Assembly: GCF_000934745.1 (NCBI RefSeq)
Contig: NZ_JYNO01000001.1
Coordinates: 62,001-126,000, forward strand
Reading direction: 5' to 3'
From: Desulfonatronum thioautotrophicum
Lineage (GTDB): Bacteria > Desulfobacterota > Desulfovibrionia > Desulfovibrionales > Desulfonatronaceae
DNA: 64,000 bases
Position 1 is the stretch's first letter; each line of letters starts with the position of its first letter. The position numbers and the translations under genes are program-made. The notes below the pieces were generated by a model that worked only from the letters and a program-made list of their open reading frames with translations, made no database searches and had not been told where the DNA came from. Positions 34,898-43,943 of this stretch are shown here, piece by piece.

Positions 34898-37597
34898 TTA
34901 CTCCATCAGCCCCTGCAAACGTTCGCGCAGGGCCAGAAGTTTGGATTGTTTTTCAGCGATGGTCTTGGCCTTGGCCCGCTCTTTTTCCACCACTTCGTCC
35001 GGGGCCTTGGCCAGAAAATCGTCATTGTTCACCTTGCGCGTGACGATGTCCAGTTCTTTGGCCGCTTTGGACAGCTCCTTTTCCAGACGGGCCAATTCTG
35101 TCTGAAAGTCCACGGCCCCAGCCAGGGGCACGAAGACTTCCACTCCCTGGACCACGGCTGAAGCCGAAGCTTTGGGTGGATTCAAGTCCGATTCCACCTG
35201 AAACCCCTGGAGGCGAGCCAGGTGCATGATGGTCTCCCGGTTCGTCGAGAGCACCTCGGCCAGAGCCGTTTCCGGGCAACGGATCAGCACATCCAGCTTT
35301 TGGGACGGCCCGATGCTCAGTTCGGAGCGGATGTTGCGCACGCTGACCACGACCTCCTGAATCAGCCCCATGGCCCGCAAGGCATCTTCGTCGAACAGGT
35401 CGGGCCGGGCAGGAGGAAACGGCTGGGCGGCCAGATTGGTCCGCCCTTCCATGCCGGGCAGACAGCTCCAGATCTCCTGGGTGACAAAAGGCATGATGGG
35501 ATGCAAGAGGGTCAGTACTTCGGAAAGCACGGTTTGCAGACAGATCTGGGCCGTAGCCTGCACCCTGTCGTGATCCTCCGTCTGGATCTGTTCCGAACCA
35601 GTCGCGGTCGCGCCGGGCAGATCCGGTTTGATCATCTCCAGGTACCAGTCGCAGAGTTCATGCCAGATAAACTGGTACAGCCCCATGGCCGCGTCGTTGA
35701 ACCGGTATTCGGTGATGGCCGAGGCGGTCTCCTGCTTGACCTGCTCCAAACGGGTCAAGATCCAGCGATGGCGCAGATCCAGTTCGGTGGCTGCCGGAAG
35801 CACGCCCTGAGCCCCTCCCTGGGGCAGGTTGATCAGGGCGAACCGGGCCGCATTCCAGAGCTTGTTCACAAAAAAACGATACCCCTGAATCCGCTCTTCG
35901 GAAAGCTTGATGTCCCGGCCCATGGCGGCCATGGCCGTCAGGGTCATCCTTAGGGCGTCCGTGCCGTACTTGTCGACCATGGTCAGGGGGTCGATCACGT
36001 TTCCCTTGGATTTGCTCATTTTCTGGCCGTCACTGTCCCGAACCAGGGCATGGATGTAGACATGACGGAAGGGGACTTCATCCTGGAAATGCAGCCCCAT
36101 CATCATCATCCGGGCGACCCAGAAAAAAAGGATGTCAAAACCCGTGACCAGCACGGAGGTGGGATAGTAACTTTTCAACTCCGGCGTCTTGTCCGGCCAG
36201 CCCAGGGTCGAAAAGGGCCAAAGCGCAGAGGAGAACCACGTATCCAGCACGTCGCTCTCCTGCACCAGCTTGCCCGGACAGGAAGGGCAGCTTTTGGGAT
36301 CTTCACGGGAGACAACCATCTCGCCACAAGCCTGACAGGTCCAGGCCGGGATGCGGTGCCCCCACCAGATCTGACGGGATATGCACCAATCCCGAATGTT
36401 GTCCAACCAATCAAAGTAGGTTCGCTCCCATTGGCTTGGAGCGATAACGGTCCGGCCCTCTTCCACGGCTTTACGCGCTGCGGCTGCCAGGGGGGCGACG
36501 CTGACAAACCATTGCTTGGAGACCGAGGGTTCGATTACGGTCCGGCAACGGTAGCAGTGCCCGACGCTGTGCGGATGGTCTTCCACGCGAACCAGGAAGC
36601 CCTTTTCCTCCAGGTCCGCGACAATGCGCTTTCGGCAGTCCATGCGATCCAGGCCGGCGTAATCCGGCCCGGCTTCAGCGCTCATTCGGCCATGGTCATC
36701 AATAACCTTGACCGAGGGCAGGCCATGCCGCCGACCCAACTCAAAGTCGTTCATGTCATGGGCCGGAGTAACCTTGAGACAGCCGGTACCGAACTCCCGG
36801 TCCACGTAGCTGTCGGCGATAATCGGCAGCTTGCGACCCACCAAGGGTAGGATGACTTCCTTGCCCACCAGATGGGCAAAACGCTCATCCTCAGGATGCA
36901 CGGCCACCGCGGTATCCCCGAGCATGGTCTCCGGCCGGGTGGTCATCACCGTCAAATCCCCGGAACCATCGGCCAGGGGATATCTGATGGCATGCAGCCG
37001 ACCCTCGGTCTGGGCATGCTCCACCTCCAGGTCCGCCAAAGCCGTGTTGCAGCGGGGACACCAGTTGATGATGTAGTCGCCTTTGTAGATCAGTCCCTCT
37101 TCGTACAACCGGACGAAAACTTCCCGGACGGCTTTGGACAACCCGTCATCCATGGTGAAGCGCAACCGGGTCCAGTCCACCGAGGCACCCAGGCGACGAA
37201 CCTGGTTTAAAATCTTGCCCCCGTATTCTTCCTTCCAGGCCCAAACCCGCTCTACAAAGGCTTGGCGTCCCAATTCCTCTCGGCTTTTCCCCTGGGCGGC
37301 CAGGGATTTTTCCACCACGTTCTGCGTGGCAATCCCCGCGTGGTCGGTTCCCGGCACCCAGAGCACGTCAAAGCCCTTCTGACGGTGAAACCGGGCCAGG
37401 ATGTCCTGAAGGGTCAGGTTCAGGGCATGCCCCATGTGCAAAGAACCGGTGACATTGGGTGGAGGAATGACCATTGAATAGGCCGGACGTTCAGCCTGGG
37501 ACGGAGCAGTGAACGTGGCCTGCTCTTCCCAGTACTCCAGCCACTTGGCCTCCACGTCATGGGGTTCGTATCCTTTGGGCAATTTTGATTCAGTCAT
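34898..37597 (-). CDS. valS: Valyl-tRNA synthetase
   Basis: An 899-residue class I synthetase. The HIGH-equivalent motif is in PPNVTGSLHMGHAL and KMSKS in GQKMSKSKGNV. The editing domain (about 200-330), anticodon-binding region (about 620-780) and C-terminal coiled coil (about 830-899) are present. The ATG at 37597 (MTESKLPKGYEPHDVEAKW) has GGAG upstream and fits the family start better than the longer frame. Confidence 0.97.
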   Translation of the reverse strand: MTESKLPKGYEPHDVEAKWLEYWEEQATFTAPSQAERPAYSMVIPPPNVTGSLHMGHALNLTLQDILARFHRQKGFDVLWVPGTDHAGIATQNVVEKSLAAQGKSREELGRQAFVERVWAWKEEYGGKILNQVRRLGASVDWTRLRFTMDDGLSKAVREVFVRLYEEGLIYKGDYIINWCPRCNTALADLEVEHAQTEGRLHAIRYPLADGSGDLTVMTTRPETMLGDTAVAVHPEDERFAHLVGKEVILPLVGRKLPIIADSYVDREFGTGCLKVTPAHDMNDFELGRRHGLPSVKVIDDHGRMSAEAGPDYAGLDRMDCRKRIVADLEEKGFLVRVEDHPHSVGHCYRCRTVIEPSVSKQWFVSVAPLAAAARKAVEEGRTVIAPSQWERTYFDWLDNIRDWCISRQIWWGHRIPAWTCQACGEMVVSREDPKSCPSCPGKLVQESDVLDTWFSSALWPFSTLGWPDKTPELKSYYPTSVLVTGFDILFFWVARMMMMGLHFQDEVPFRHVYIHALVRDSDGQKMSKSKGNVIDPLTMVDKYGTDALRMTLTAMAAMGRDIKLSEERIQGYRFFVNKLWNAARFALINLPQGGAQGVLPAATELDLRHRWILTRLEQVKQETASAITEYRFNDAAMGLYQFIWHELCDWYLEMIKPDLPGATATGSEQIQTEDHDRVQATAQICLQTVLSEVLTLLHPIMPFVTQEIWSCLPGMEGRTNLAAQPFPPARPDLFDEDALRAMGLIQEVVVSVRNIRSELSIGPSQKLDVLIRCPETALAEVLSTNRETIMHLARLQGFQVESDLNPPKASASAVVQGVEVFVPLAGAVDFQTELARLEKELSKAAKELDIVTRKVNNDDFLAKAPDEVVEKERAKAKTIAEKQSKLLALRERLQGLME

Positions 37598-37691
37598 TTT
37601 TTCGGTTCTCCATCTCAAATCGTCGTAAACGCTGAACCGGCCCCATGGTCATGGCTTGTTTCACGGCAGCGGTCCTGCTACTGCCTCGGTC

Positions 37692-39041
37692 ATGGCTCTG
37701 ACGCATGTTCATCGCGCCAAGACGGCGCGGTCCGGTTCCATTTTTCTTTTGTGGGACGAGTCCCACTTTTGGGCGATCCTGCTCTGGCGATGCTTGGCGG
37801 CCTGGGATGTTCCTCTGCGGTTGGTCCGGGCGCGGGAAATCGCCGCGGGTCTCCTGCGTGACCAGCCTCCGGCAGCGCTGTTTGTCCCTGGCGGTTGGGC
37901 CAGATTCAAGGCCGAGGCCCTGGGAACGTCCGGAATGCGGGCCGTGGACACCTATCTTCGCACCGGTGGCGTTTATGTCGGCCTGTGCGGCGGGGCCGGG
38001 CTGGCCCTGCCGGACAACCACGGCCTGGCCGTATGCCCGCTATGCCGCAAGCCCATGTCCCAGCGCCTGCCCAACTTCAGCGGATCAATGATCTGCAAGT
38101 CGCTGCGCGGCCACCCCCTCGTTCCGGAAAGCATTGATCCACGGATCGACCTTCCGGTCTGGTGGCCTTCCCAGTTTGCCTTGCCACCGCCCGCCGCCTC
38201 GCGTTCATGTTCCGGCATGCCCCCGGAAATTGACGTCCTGGCCTCCTATATCCGCCCCGGACCAGACTTTTGGGTTTCCGACCTGGCCTTGGAACAGATC
38301 GCGGAACAGGAGCGATGCTCCTGGGAGCGACTCTACGGGATCAACCTCAACCCGGAGCTGCTTCGGGATGAGCCATGTATCGTCACCGGGCCCGCGAACG
38401 ATGGACGCTATATCCTGAGCTATGCCCATCTGGAAACCCCCGGTGCTCCGGCGGCCAATTCCTGGCTGGGCCATATGCTTTCTTTCCTCTTGGGGCAACC
38501 CCCGCACCTTTCCGAAAATCTCGAAGCTCCGGCCTGGAATCTCGCCTTGACTCCCGTCCTCTGGGAAGATCCGTATTTGACCCGTATCGCTGGGCACCTG
38601 GAAGCGATCATCAATCTGGGCATCCGCCATTTCCTCCTCTTCTGGCGCCATCCATGGCTGCTGGGATGGCGCCGGGGCATTCCCGGCTTCGTGCTGACCA
38701 CCCTCTACTCCCAGACGCAGACCATCCGGTCTCTGCCTCCCCATGCTTCAACAGAGATCTTTTGGGCGCGTCATCGTCAGGACACGGAGGTCCTGGTCCA
38801 GGAATTTCGCCGAAAAATGGAAGCCTACCTTATCGCCGAACGCCTGGTCATGCAGCGCACACCCTCCTCCCCGGAGGGCAGTGCCTGTGACGAGGTTCAA
38901 AATCAACGCCGGGAACTTATCGGCCGCTTTCCTGGATATGGCGGCCTGTTCGGCCGGATTGCCAACCAGCTGGACGATTTGGTTTGGCGACAGGCCGTTT
39001 CGGCAACGAAAACCACATCGTCAACCTCGCCATGCACGTGA
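37692..39041 (+). CDS. BPL-N (glutamine amidotransferase-like) domain protein of unknown function
   Basis: A protein of about 449 residues. Residues about 15-115 look like the class I glutamine-amidotransferase-like fold found at the N-terminus of some biotin protein ligases: DESHFWAILLWRCL, PPAALFVPGGWARF and GVYVGLCGGAGLAL, whose Cys is at the nucleophile position. Later parts have a cysteine pair (CPLCRKP) and several tryptophan-rich stretches I do not recognise. There is no biotin ligase domain. It is divergent from valS with a 94-base gap and precedes era on the same strand by 107 bases. The start is uncertain: no ribosome site is visible at the ATG at 37692, and a TTG at 37656 is in frame. 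Confidence 0.65.
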   Translation: MALTHVHRAKTARSGSIFLLWDESHFWAILLWRCLAAWDVPLRLVRAREIAAGLLRDQPPAALFVPGGWARFKAEALGTSGMRAVDTYLRTGGVYVGLCGGAGLALPDNHGLAVCPLCRKPMSQRLPNFSGSMICKSLRGHPLVPESIDPRIDLPVWWPSQFALPPPAASRSCSGMPPEIDVLASYIRPGPDFWVSDLALEQIAEQERCSWERLYGINLNPELLRDEPCIVTGPANDGRYILSYAHLETPGAPAANSWLGHMLSFLLGQPPHLSENLEAPAWNLALTPVLWEDPYLTRIAGHLEAIINLGIRHFLLFWRHPWLLGWRRGIPGFVLTTLYSQTQTIRSLPPHASTEIFWARHRQDTEVLVQEFRRKMEAYLIAERLVMQRTPSSPEGSACDEVQNQRRELIGRFPGYGGLFGRIANQLDDLVWRQAVSATKTTSSTSPCT

Positions 39042-39148
39042 ACGCCCTCTCCGGATACCGCGTGCTCCCTTCTCGATTAGCCCCCAGCGCAGCTTTAAGG
39101 GGCACAGCGACCCAACTAGAAAAATGATCAAAAGGAGATAGAGAACGC

Positions 39149-40165
39149 ATGCACAATACCGAAACATTTCGAACCGGCTGGACGGCGCTGCTCGGTCCCC
39201 CCAACTCCGGCAAATCCACGCTGCTCAACGCCATGTTGGGCCAGAAGGTGAGCATTGTCAGCCCCAAGCCCCAGACCACCCGCAACCAGGTCACCGGGAT
39301 TCTCACCAGGAACGACATGCAGGTCGTATTTCTGGACACTCCGGGCCTGCACCGCTTGCGGGGCAAGATGAATGCCTTTCTGCTTAAGACCGCCTGGCAG
39401 GCTCTGGCCCGAGCGGACATGACCGTGATCGTCCTGGACGGCGCGCTCTATGCCGACCGCCCCCGCCTTCTTGCCGAGGATACCCAGCCCTTGCGCGGCT
39501 CGCGGGTTCGCCTCCCCCAGCCGCTGCTAATCGCGGTGAACAAGATCGACAAGGTCAAGGACCGCAAGCGACTGCTGCCGCTGATGGAGCAACTCGCCGA
39601 AATGTGGCCCGAAGCCGAGATCATCCCCTTGTCCGCGGCCACGGGAGACAACGTGGAGACCCTGATCGCCGGTATCGCCAAATCCCTGCCGCCCGGCCCG
39701 CCGCTGTTTCCCGAGGACCAGCTTTCCACCGTACCCCTGCGATTCATGGCCTCGGAAATCATTCGGGAAAAGCTCTTTCTGAACCTGCACGAGGAACTAC
39801 CCTACCGGACCGCGGTGGACATCGAGAACTGGGATGACGTCGAAAAGCCCGGCCTGACTCGTATCCATGCCGTGATTTTCGTGGAACGGGACAGCCACAA
39901 GGCCATGGTCATCGGCAAGCAGGGCCGCAACCTGAAGCAGATTGGCCAAAACGCCCGGCTGGAGCTGGAAGAGTTGTTGGGTACCAAGGTCTATTTGGAG
40001 CTGTGGGTCAAAATCCGCTCCAGATGGAGTGAAGACGAGCGCTTTCTCCTCTCCCTGGGCTTTGGCGCGGCACCGGAGGCCATGGACTTTCATGAGGCGC
40101 CGAACCTCATGGGCGCTCGTGATACCTCGGATACGGCAGAGATGGCGAGAGACAATGATGAGTAG
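39149..40165 (+). CDS. era: GTPase Era
   Basis: A 338-residue GTPase needed for 30S ribosomal subunit maturation. G motifs GPPNSGKST, DTPG and NKID are intact; the C-terminal KH domain carries VIGKQGRNLKQIGQNAR. The protein extends about 30 residues past the KH domain (ending MARDNDE), longer than the E. coli form. AAGGAG lies 10 bases before the ATG. Confidence 0.96.
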   Translation: MHNTETFRTGWTALLGPPNSGKSTLLNAMLGQKVSIVSPKPQTTRNQVTGILTRNDMQVVFLDTPGLHRLRGKMNAFLLKTAWQALARADMTVIVLDGALYADRPRLLAEDTQPLRGSRVRLPQPLLIAVNKIDKVKDRKRLLPLMEQLAEMWPEAEIIPLSAATGDNVETLIAGIAKSLPPGPPLFPEDQLSTVPLRFMASEIIREKLFLNLHEELPYRTAVDIENWDDVEKPGLTRIHAVIFVERDSHKAMVIGKQGRNLKQIGQNARLELEELLGTKVYLELWVKIRSRWSEDERFLLSLGFGAAPEAMDFHEAPNLMGARDTSDTAEMARDNDE

Positions 40166-40269
40166 ACGCCAAAAGCTGCGGGTACGTGCTCAAATGTCAG
40201 AGTCTTTTTTCTCTCAAAAAAAATGCTAATTTCAATCCAGTAGAGTAAAGACTGGCTGGCTCACGAAAC

Positions 40270-40329
40270 ATCGAAATCGAAATCGCTATCGAAATCGATT
40301 TCCGGGAATGTTCCTATTTCGATACCGAT
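40270..40329. repeat. Imperfect palindrome with TATCGAAAT core, copy 2
   Basis: ATCGCTATCGAAAT (40282-40295) is the inverse of ATTTCGATACCGAT (40316-40329) at 13 of 14 positions. It is preceded by ATCGAA hexamers in tandem from 40270. It lies in the convergent gap between era and the phosphatase gene and shares its core with the palindrome at 22024-22072. Confidence 0.75.
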
Positions 40330-40407
40330 TCAGGGCTCCCCATGGTTCAAGAACAAACCTGCCCCGGCTCAAAGGCGGAAATACCTGAACAACCTGTGCC
40401 GAGAGGG

Positions 40408-40992
40408 TCACGGCCAGGTTCGGACCACATGAACCTCCTGGGGATCAATCCGCGCCACAACCCCGGAGCCTGAAGAGGCAAAGCGCCCAGTGAGGGCGGA
40501 GATGTTCACCTGGTGCGTGACCATGACCACCGGAGGACCATCCGGGAGGTCACGCAAAAACGCCAGGAGCTCCCTGGTCCGCTCTTCCCGCAGTTGCATT
40601 TCCTGAAAAAAGGAATTCAACGCCGAGAGTGGGACAACCGGGCCTACCCCCAAGAGTTCTGCCGTCTCCAAACAACGGCACCACTGGCTGGAGAAAACCC
40701 GAGCCGTCGTAACACCTTCTGCGCGAAGCTGATTACCCAGATTGCTGGCCTGCTCACGCCCCTGGACCGAGAGATTGCGCTGCGTTTCGCAGTCATCAAT
40801 CAGAAATCCAGCAGGATCCCCTGTGCCTGGCGCAAGAGCATGCCGGACCAGCAAAACATGCCCGTGCTGCTCCAAGATTCCGGCCAATGTGCCGAGAGAG
40901 TCATGAGAGCTTTCGCTCCTGGCACTGCCAAGCGCCATGATGTTGACCACGGTACTGACCGTGACAATGAACAAAAGGCAGCGCAAAAGCAC
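40408..40992 (-). CDS. Exported histidine phosphatase family protein
   Basis: A 194-residue protein. An N-terminal hydrophobic stretch (about 1-24, MLLRCLLFIVTVSTVVNIMA) is probably a signal peptide. The phosphatase motif LLVRHALAPG carries the catalytic His, and VMVTHQVNISALTG the second one. The family acts on phosphate esters; the substrate here is unknown, and SixA-type phosphohistidine phosphatases are related but cytoplasmic. It lies 149 bases after tal on the same strand. Confidence 0.82.
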   Translation of the reverse strand: MLLRCLLFIVTVSTVVNIMALGSARSESSHDSLGTLAGILEQHGHVLLVRHALAPGTGDPAGFLIDDCETQRNLSVQGREQASNLGNQLRAEGVTTARVFSSQWCRCLETAELLGVGPVVPLSALNSFFQEMQLREERTRELLAFLRDLPDGPPVVMVTHQVNISALTGRFASSGSGVVARIDPQEVHVVRTWP

Positions 40993-41141
40993 AGGCCATG
41001 TCCCCTTTATCGTTTCCGCTTTCCGGCCTCAGGCGCAAGAAAAGCCGCTGGGGCAGCTTCGGATGGTATCGGAATATTTTGTTTTCCGTTCCTGTCCGAG
41101 ATGGCTGTGCCCATGCCGGCAAACATGCCATCAGACAGAGT

Positions 41142-42104
41142 TCAAGCGCTCTTTTCGAGAATCATCCGCTCCAGCTTGACAGCATCCGCGGCAAAGAGGC
41201 GAATGCCTTCGGAGAGCTTTTCCGTGGCCATCTGGTCCTCGTTGAGCATCCAGCGAAATGTTTTCTCATCCAGGAACATTCTCTCCTCGCCTTGTTGGAG
41301 TGCCGCTTTGGGGTCGAGTTTGCGCTCCACGGTTCCCGAGCCCTCTTGTAACTCCTGGAGCAAGGTCGGGCTGATGGTCAACAGATCGCAGCCGGCCAGT
41401 TCCAGGACCTCTCCGGCATTGCGGAAACTTGCCCCCATGATCTCCGTAGAAAAGCCGTGTTTTTTGTAATAGTTGTAGATCCGGGTAACCGAATGCACGC
41501 CCGGGTCATCCTGCGGCGCATATCCATCCTTGCCCTCATGCTGCTTGTACCAGTCCATGATCCGGCCCACGAACGGAGAAATCAGCTGCACCTCTGCTTC
41601 GGCGCAGGCCACGGCCTGGGCAAAGGAAAACAACAGGGTCATATTGCAACGAATATTCTCCTTGGCCAAAATCTTGGCGGCAAGAATGCCTTCCCAGGTG
41701 CTGGACAGCTTGATCAGCACCCGTTCGCGATCCACTCCGGACTGTTCATAGAGGTCGATCAGCGTCCTGGCTTTATCCACCGCCCCCCGTACGTCGAAAC
41801 TGAGCCGAGCGTCCACCTCCGTGGAAACCCGTCCGGGGACGATTTTCAAAATTTCCACACCAAAGGCAACGAACAGGTTGTCCATGGCTTCGGCCAGGAA
41901 CTCTTCCCTGGACCCGGAATCCGCCTTGACCCGGGCAATCACTCCATCCACTACCTCCCGATATTCCTGCATACCGGCGGCCTTGAAAATCAAACTGGGG
42001 TTGGTGGTGGCATCCTGGGGCTGATACTCCTTGATGCTGGCAAAATCACCCGTATCCGCGACAATGGTCGAATGTGTCTTGAGTTGTTCCAGCAGATTCG
42101 GCAT
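41142..42104 (-). CDS. tal: Transaldolase
   Basis: A 320-residue enzyme of the pentose phosphate pathway, close in length to E. coli TalB. The Schiff-base Lys lies in [20 protein letters not shown] and [18 protein letters not shown] are also typical. The start at 42104 has AAGGAG, favoured over a longer frame. It follows recN by 181 bases. Confidence 0.96.
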   Translation of the reverse strand: MPNLLEQLKTHSTIVADTGDFASIKEYQPQDATTNPSLIFKAAGMQEYREVVDGVIARVKADSGSREEFLAEAMDNLFVAFGVEILKIVPGRVSTEVDARLSFDVRGAVDKARTLIDLYEQSGVDRERVLIKLSSTWEGILAAKILAKENIRCNMTLLFSFAQAVACAEAEVQLISPFVGRIMDWYKQHEGKDGYAPQDDPGVHSVTRIYNYYKKHGFSTEIMGASFRNAGEVLELAGCDLLTISPTLLQELQEGSGTVERKLDPKAALQQGEERMFLDEKTFRWMLNEDQMATEKLSEGIRLFAADAVKLERMILEKSA

Positions 42105-42285
42105 GAAAAATCTCCTTCTGTTCAGGATTCGGTCCTGGCAGAGACGTGCAAGCCAGAAAGAAACGGCAATGCAATTCTTCCGCCCTTGTTCGTCGCAAGG
42201 CAGGGGCCGTGGAGATGGGGAGGCCTCGAATCCGGGCAGAATCTGCCGCAACCTCGCCCATTTCCCTTGGTAGCGTCAAACCGTA

Positions 42286-43908
42286 TCATCGTGTCGTGTC
42301 TTCTTCAACACGCCATCCGCCCCCGGCCATCCGCCGCAACTCCTCTTCCCGTTCGTCCGCTTCCAGGGCCGTGCAGCGGGTATACGTGGCTCCGTCCAGA
42401 ACCTCCTTGCGAACCTGAAAGTGAGTGTCGCCCTGAGCTGCCAGTTGCGGCCAGTGGGTGATCACCAGGACTTGCTGGACCGCGGCCAGGCCGCGGAGTC
42501 GGTCACCGACTTTATGCAACGTCATCCCTCCGATGCCGGCATCCACTTCGTCGAAGATCAGCGTGGGATTATCCACATCGGCCATCAGGCCGATGATCGC
42601 CAGGAGGACGCGGGACAGTTCGCCGCCGGAAGCTATGTCCTCCAGAGGCTGAAAGGGCTGGCCCGGATTCGGAGCCCAGAGCAGGCGAGGCCGGTACTCG
42701 GTCAAGCCGGGAAAAATTTCCAAGGGGGCAAAGGTGAACTCCAACTTCAAATATTCGGAAAACCCCAGTTCCCGCAAATCCAGGCTGAGACGCCGGCCGA
42801 CGTCTATGGCGGTTTGCCGTCGTTCTTTGTCCAGCTTTTCCAGGACTTCGGCCAGGCTGTTTTTTGCCTCGTGAATCTCGCGTTCCAGTTGCTTCAGGTC
42901 CAGCCCTGATGCATCCAGATAGGACAGATTGGCATCCACCTCCTCCTTGAGCCGGACGATTTCATCAAGTGGCCGTTTCAATTTACGTTTAAGCTGAGAC
43001 AGCTCCCAGAGCCGGGCCTCGATGGCGTCCAGGTCCCCCTGGGCAGTCTGGATTCTGGCCACACCGCGCAATCTCTGCTCCAGGTCGTGAAGGTGTTCTC
43101 CGAACTGAAGCAGTGCTTCGGAATCGGAAATTGCTTTCGGGGCTGTCTCGGGAACCCTGGGAGCAAGCAAACTCTCCAGATTGAGGACAACCTTGCGCAA
43201 CCTGCCCAGTGCATCGTGCAGCCCGGTTTCTGGCGCGCAAAGCAATCCGATGGCCGCATCAACATGCTGCTGTGCCTGGGCCTGATCGCGCAGGGTTTGC
43301 TTGCGCGCCTCCAGTTCTTCTTCCTCTCCGGACTTTGGATCGACCTTGGCAATTTCTCCGCGTTGATACTCAAGAAGGTCCTTGCGATCCCGCAGATCCC
43401 GCAGCCGCTCTTCCAACTCTCGCCGGCGCTCCACCAGGGTGGTCAGCGCATTCAGACAGCGCTCTTTCTCGTGCACCAGCTCCGGCTGCCCCAGAAACCG
43501 ATCCAAAAGGCGGGCATGAAATGAAGGCAAACGCAGTTGCTGCTGTGAATGCTGGCTGGCATGGAGGATCAACCGGGGGCGCAAACGCTTCAGGCTCTCC
43601 TGGGAAGCCAACTCGTCGTTGACCCAGACCCGGGAGCGGCCAGACTGCGCGGAGAGTTCACGACGAATGACCATTTCCGAGGATGCGCCGTTTTCGCGCA
43701 TCATGAAAACCGCCTCCACCCGGGCCTTGTCATGGCCCGGACGCACAAGGTTGACGGCCAGCTTTTCCCCCAGCAGAAAGTCCAGAGCGCGGAGAATAAA
43801 TGACTTGCCGGCCCCGGTTTCTCCGGTGATCACGTTCAGACCGAGGCCGAATTCCAGTTCCAGGTCGTCGATCAGGGCGAGGTTACGGATACGCAGCAGT
43901 TCAAGCAT
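42286..43908 (-). CDS. recN: DNA repair protein RecN
   Basis: A 540-residue SMC-like ATPase for double-strand break repair. Walker A GETGAGKS, signature ASGGELSRVLLA and Walker B TLIFDEVDAGIGG flank a long coiled coil (about 150-370). No LexA-type site was seen in the short 35-base gap from the upstream glycosyltransferase gene, so its promoter may lie within or before that gene. Confidence 0.96.
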   Translation of the reverse strand: MLELLRIRNLALIDDLELEFGLGLNVITGETGAGKSFILRALDFLLGEKLAVNLVRPGHDKARVEAVFMMRENGASSEMVIRRELSAQSGRSRVWVNDELASQESLKRLRPRLILHASQHSQQQLRLPSFHARLLDRFLGQPELVHEKERCLNALTTLVERRRELEERLRDLRDRKDLLEYQRGEIAKVDPKSGEEEELEARKQTLRDQAQAQQHVDAAIGLLCAPETGLHDALGRLRKVVLNLESLLAPRVPETAPKAISDSEALLQFGEHLHDLEQRLRGVARIQTAQGDLDAIEARLWELSQLKRKLKRPLDEIVRLKEEVDANLSYLDASGLDLKQLEREIHEAKNSLAEVLEKLDKERRQTAIDVGRRLSLDLRELGFSEYLKLEFTFAPLEIFPGLTEYRPRLLWAPNPGQPFQPLEDIASGGELSRVLLAIIGLMADVDNPTLIFDEVDAGIGGMTLHKVGDRLRGLAAVQQVLVITHWPQLAAQGDTHFQVRKEVLDGATYTRCTALEADEREEELRRMAGGGWRVEEDTTR

Positions 43909-43943
43909 GGGGCGAAGGTACGGAGGTCTTGAGCCGAACCGGG

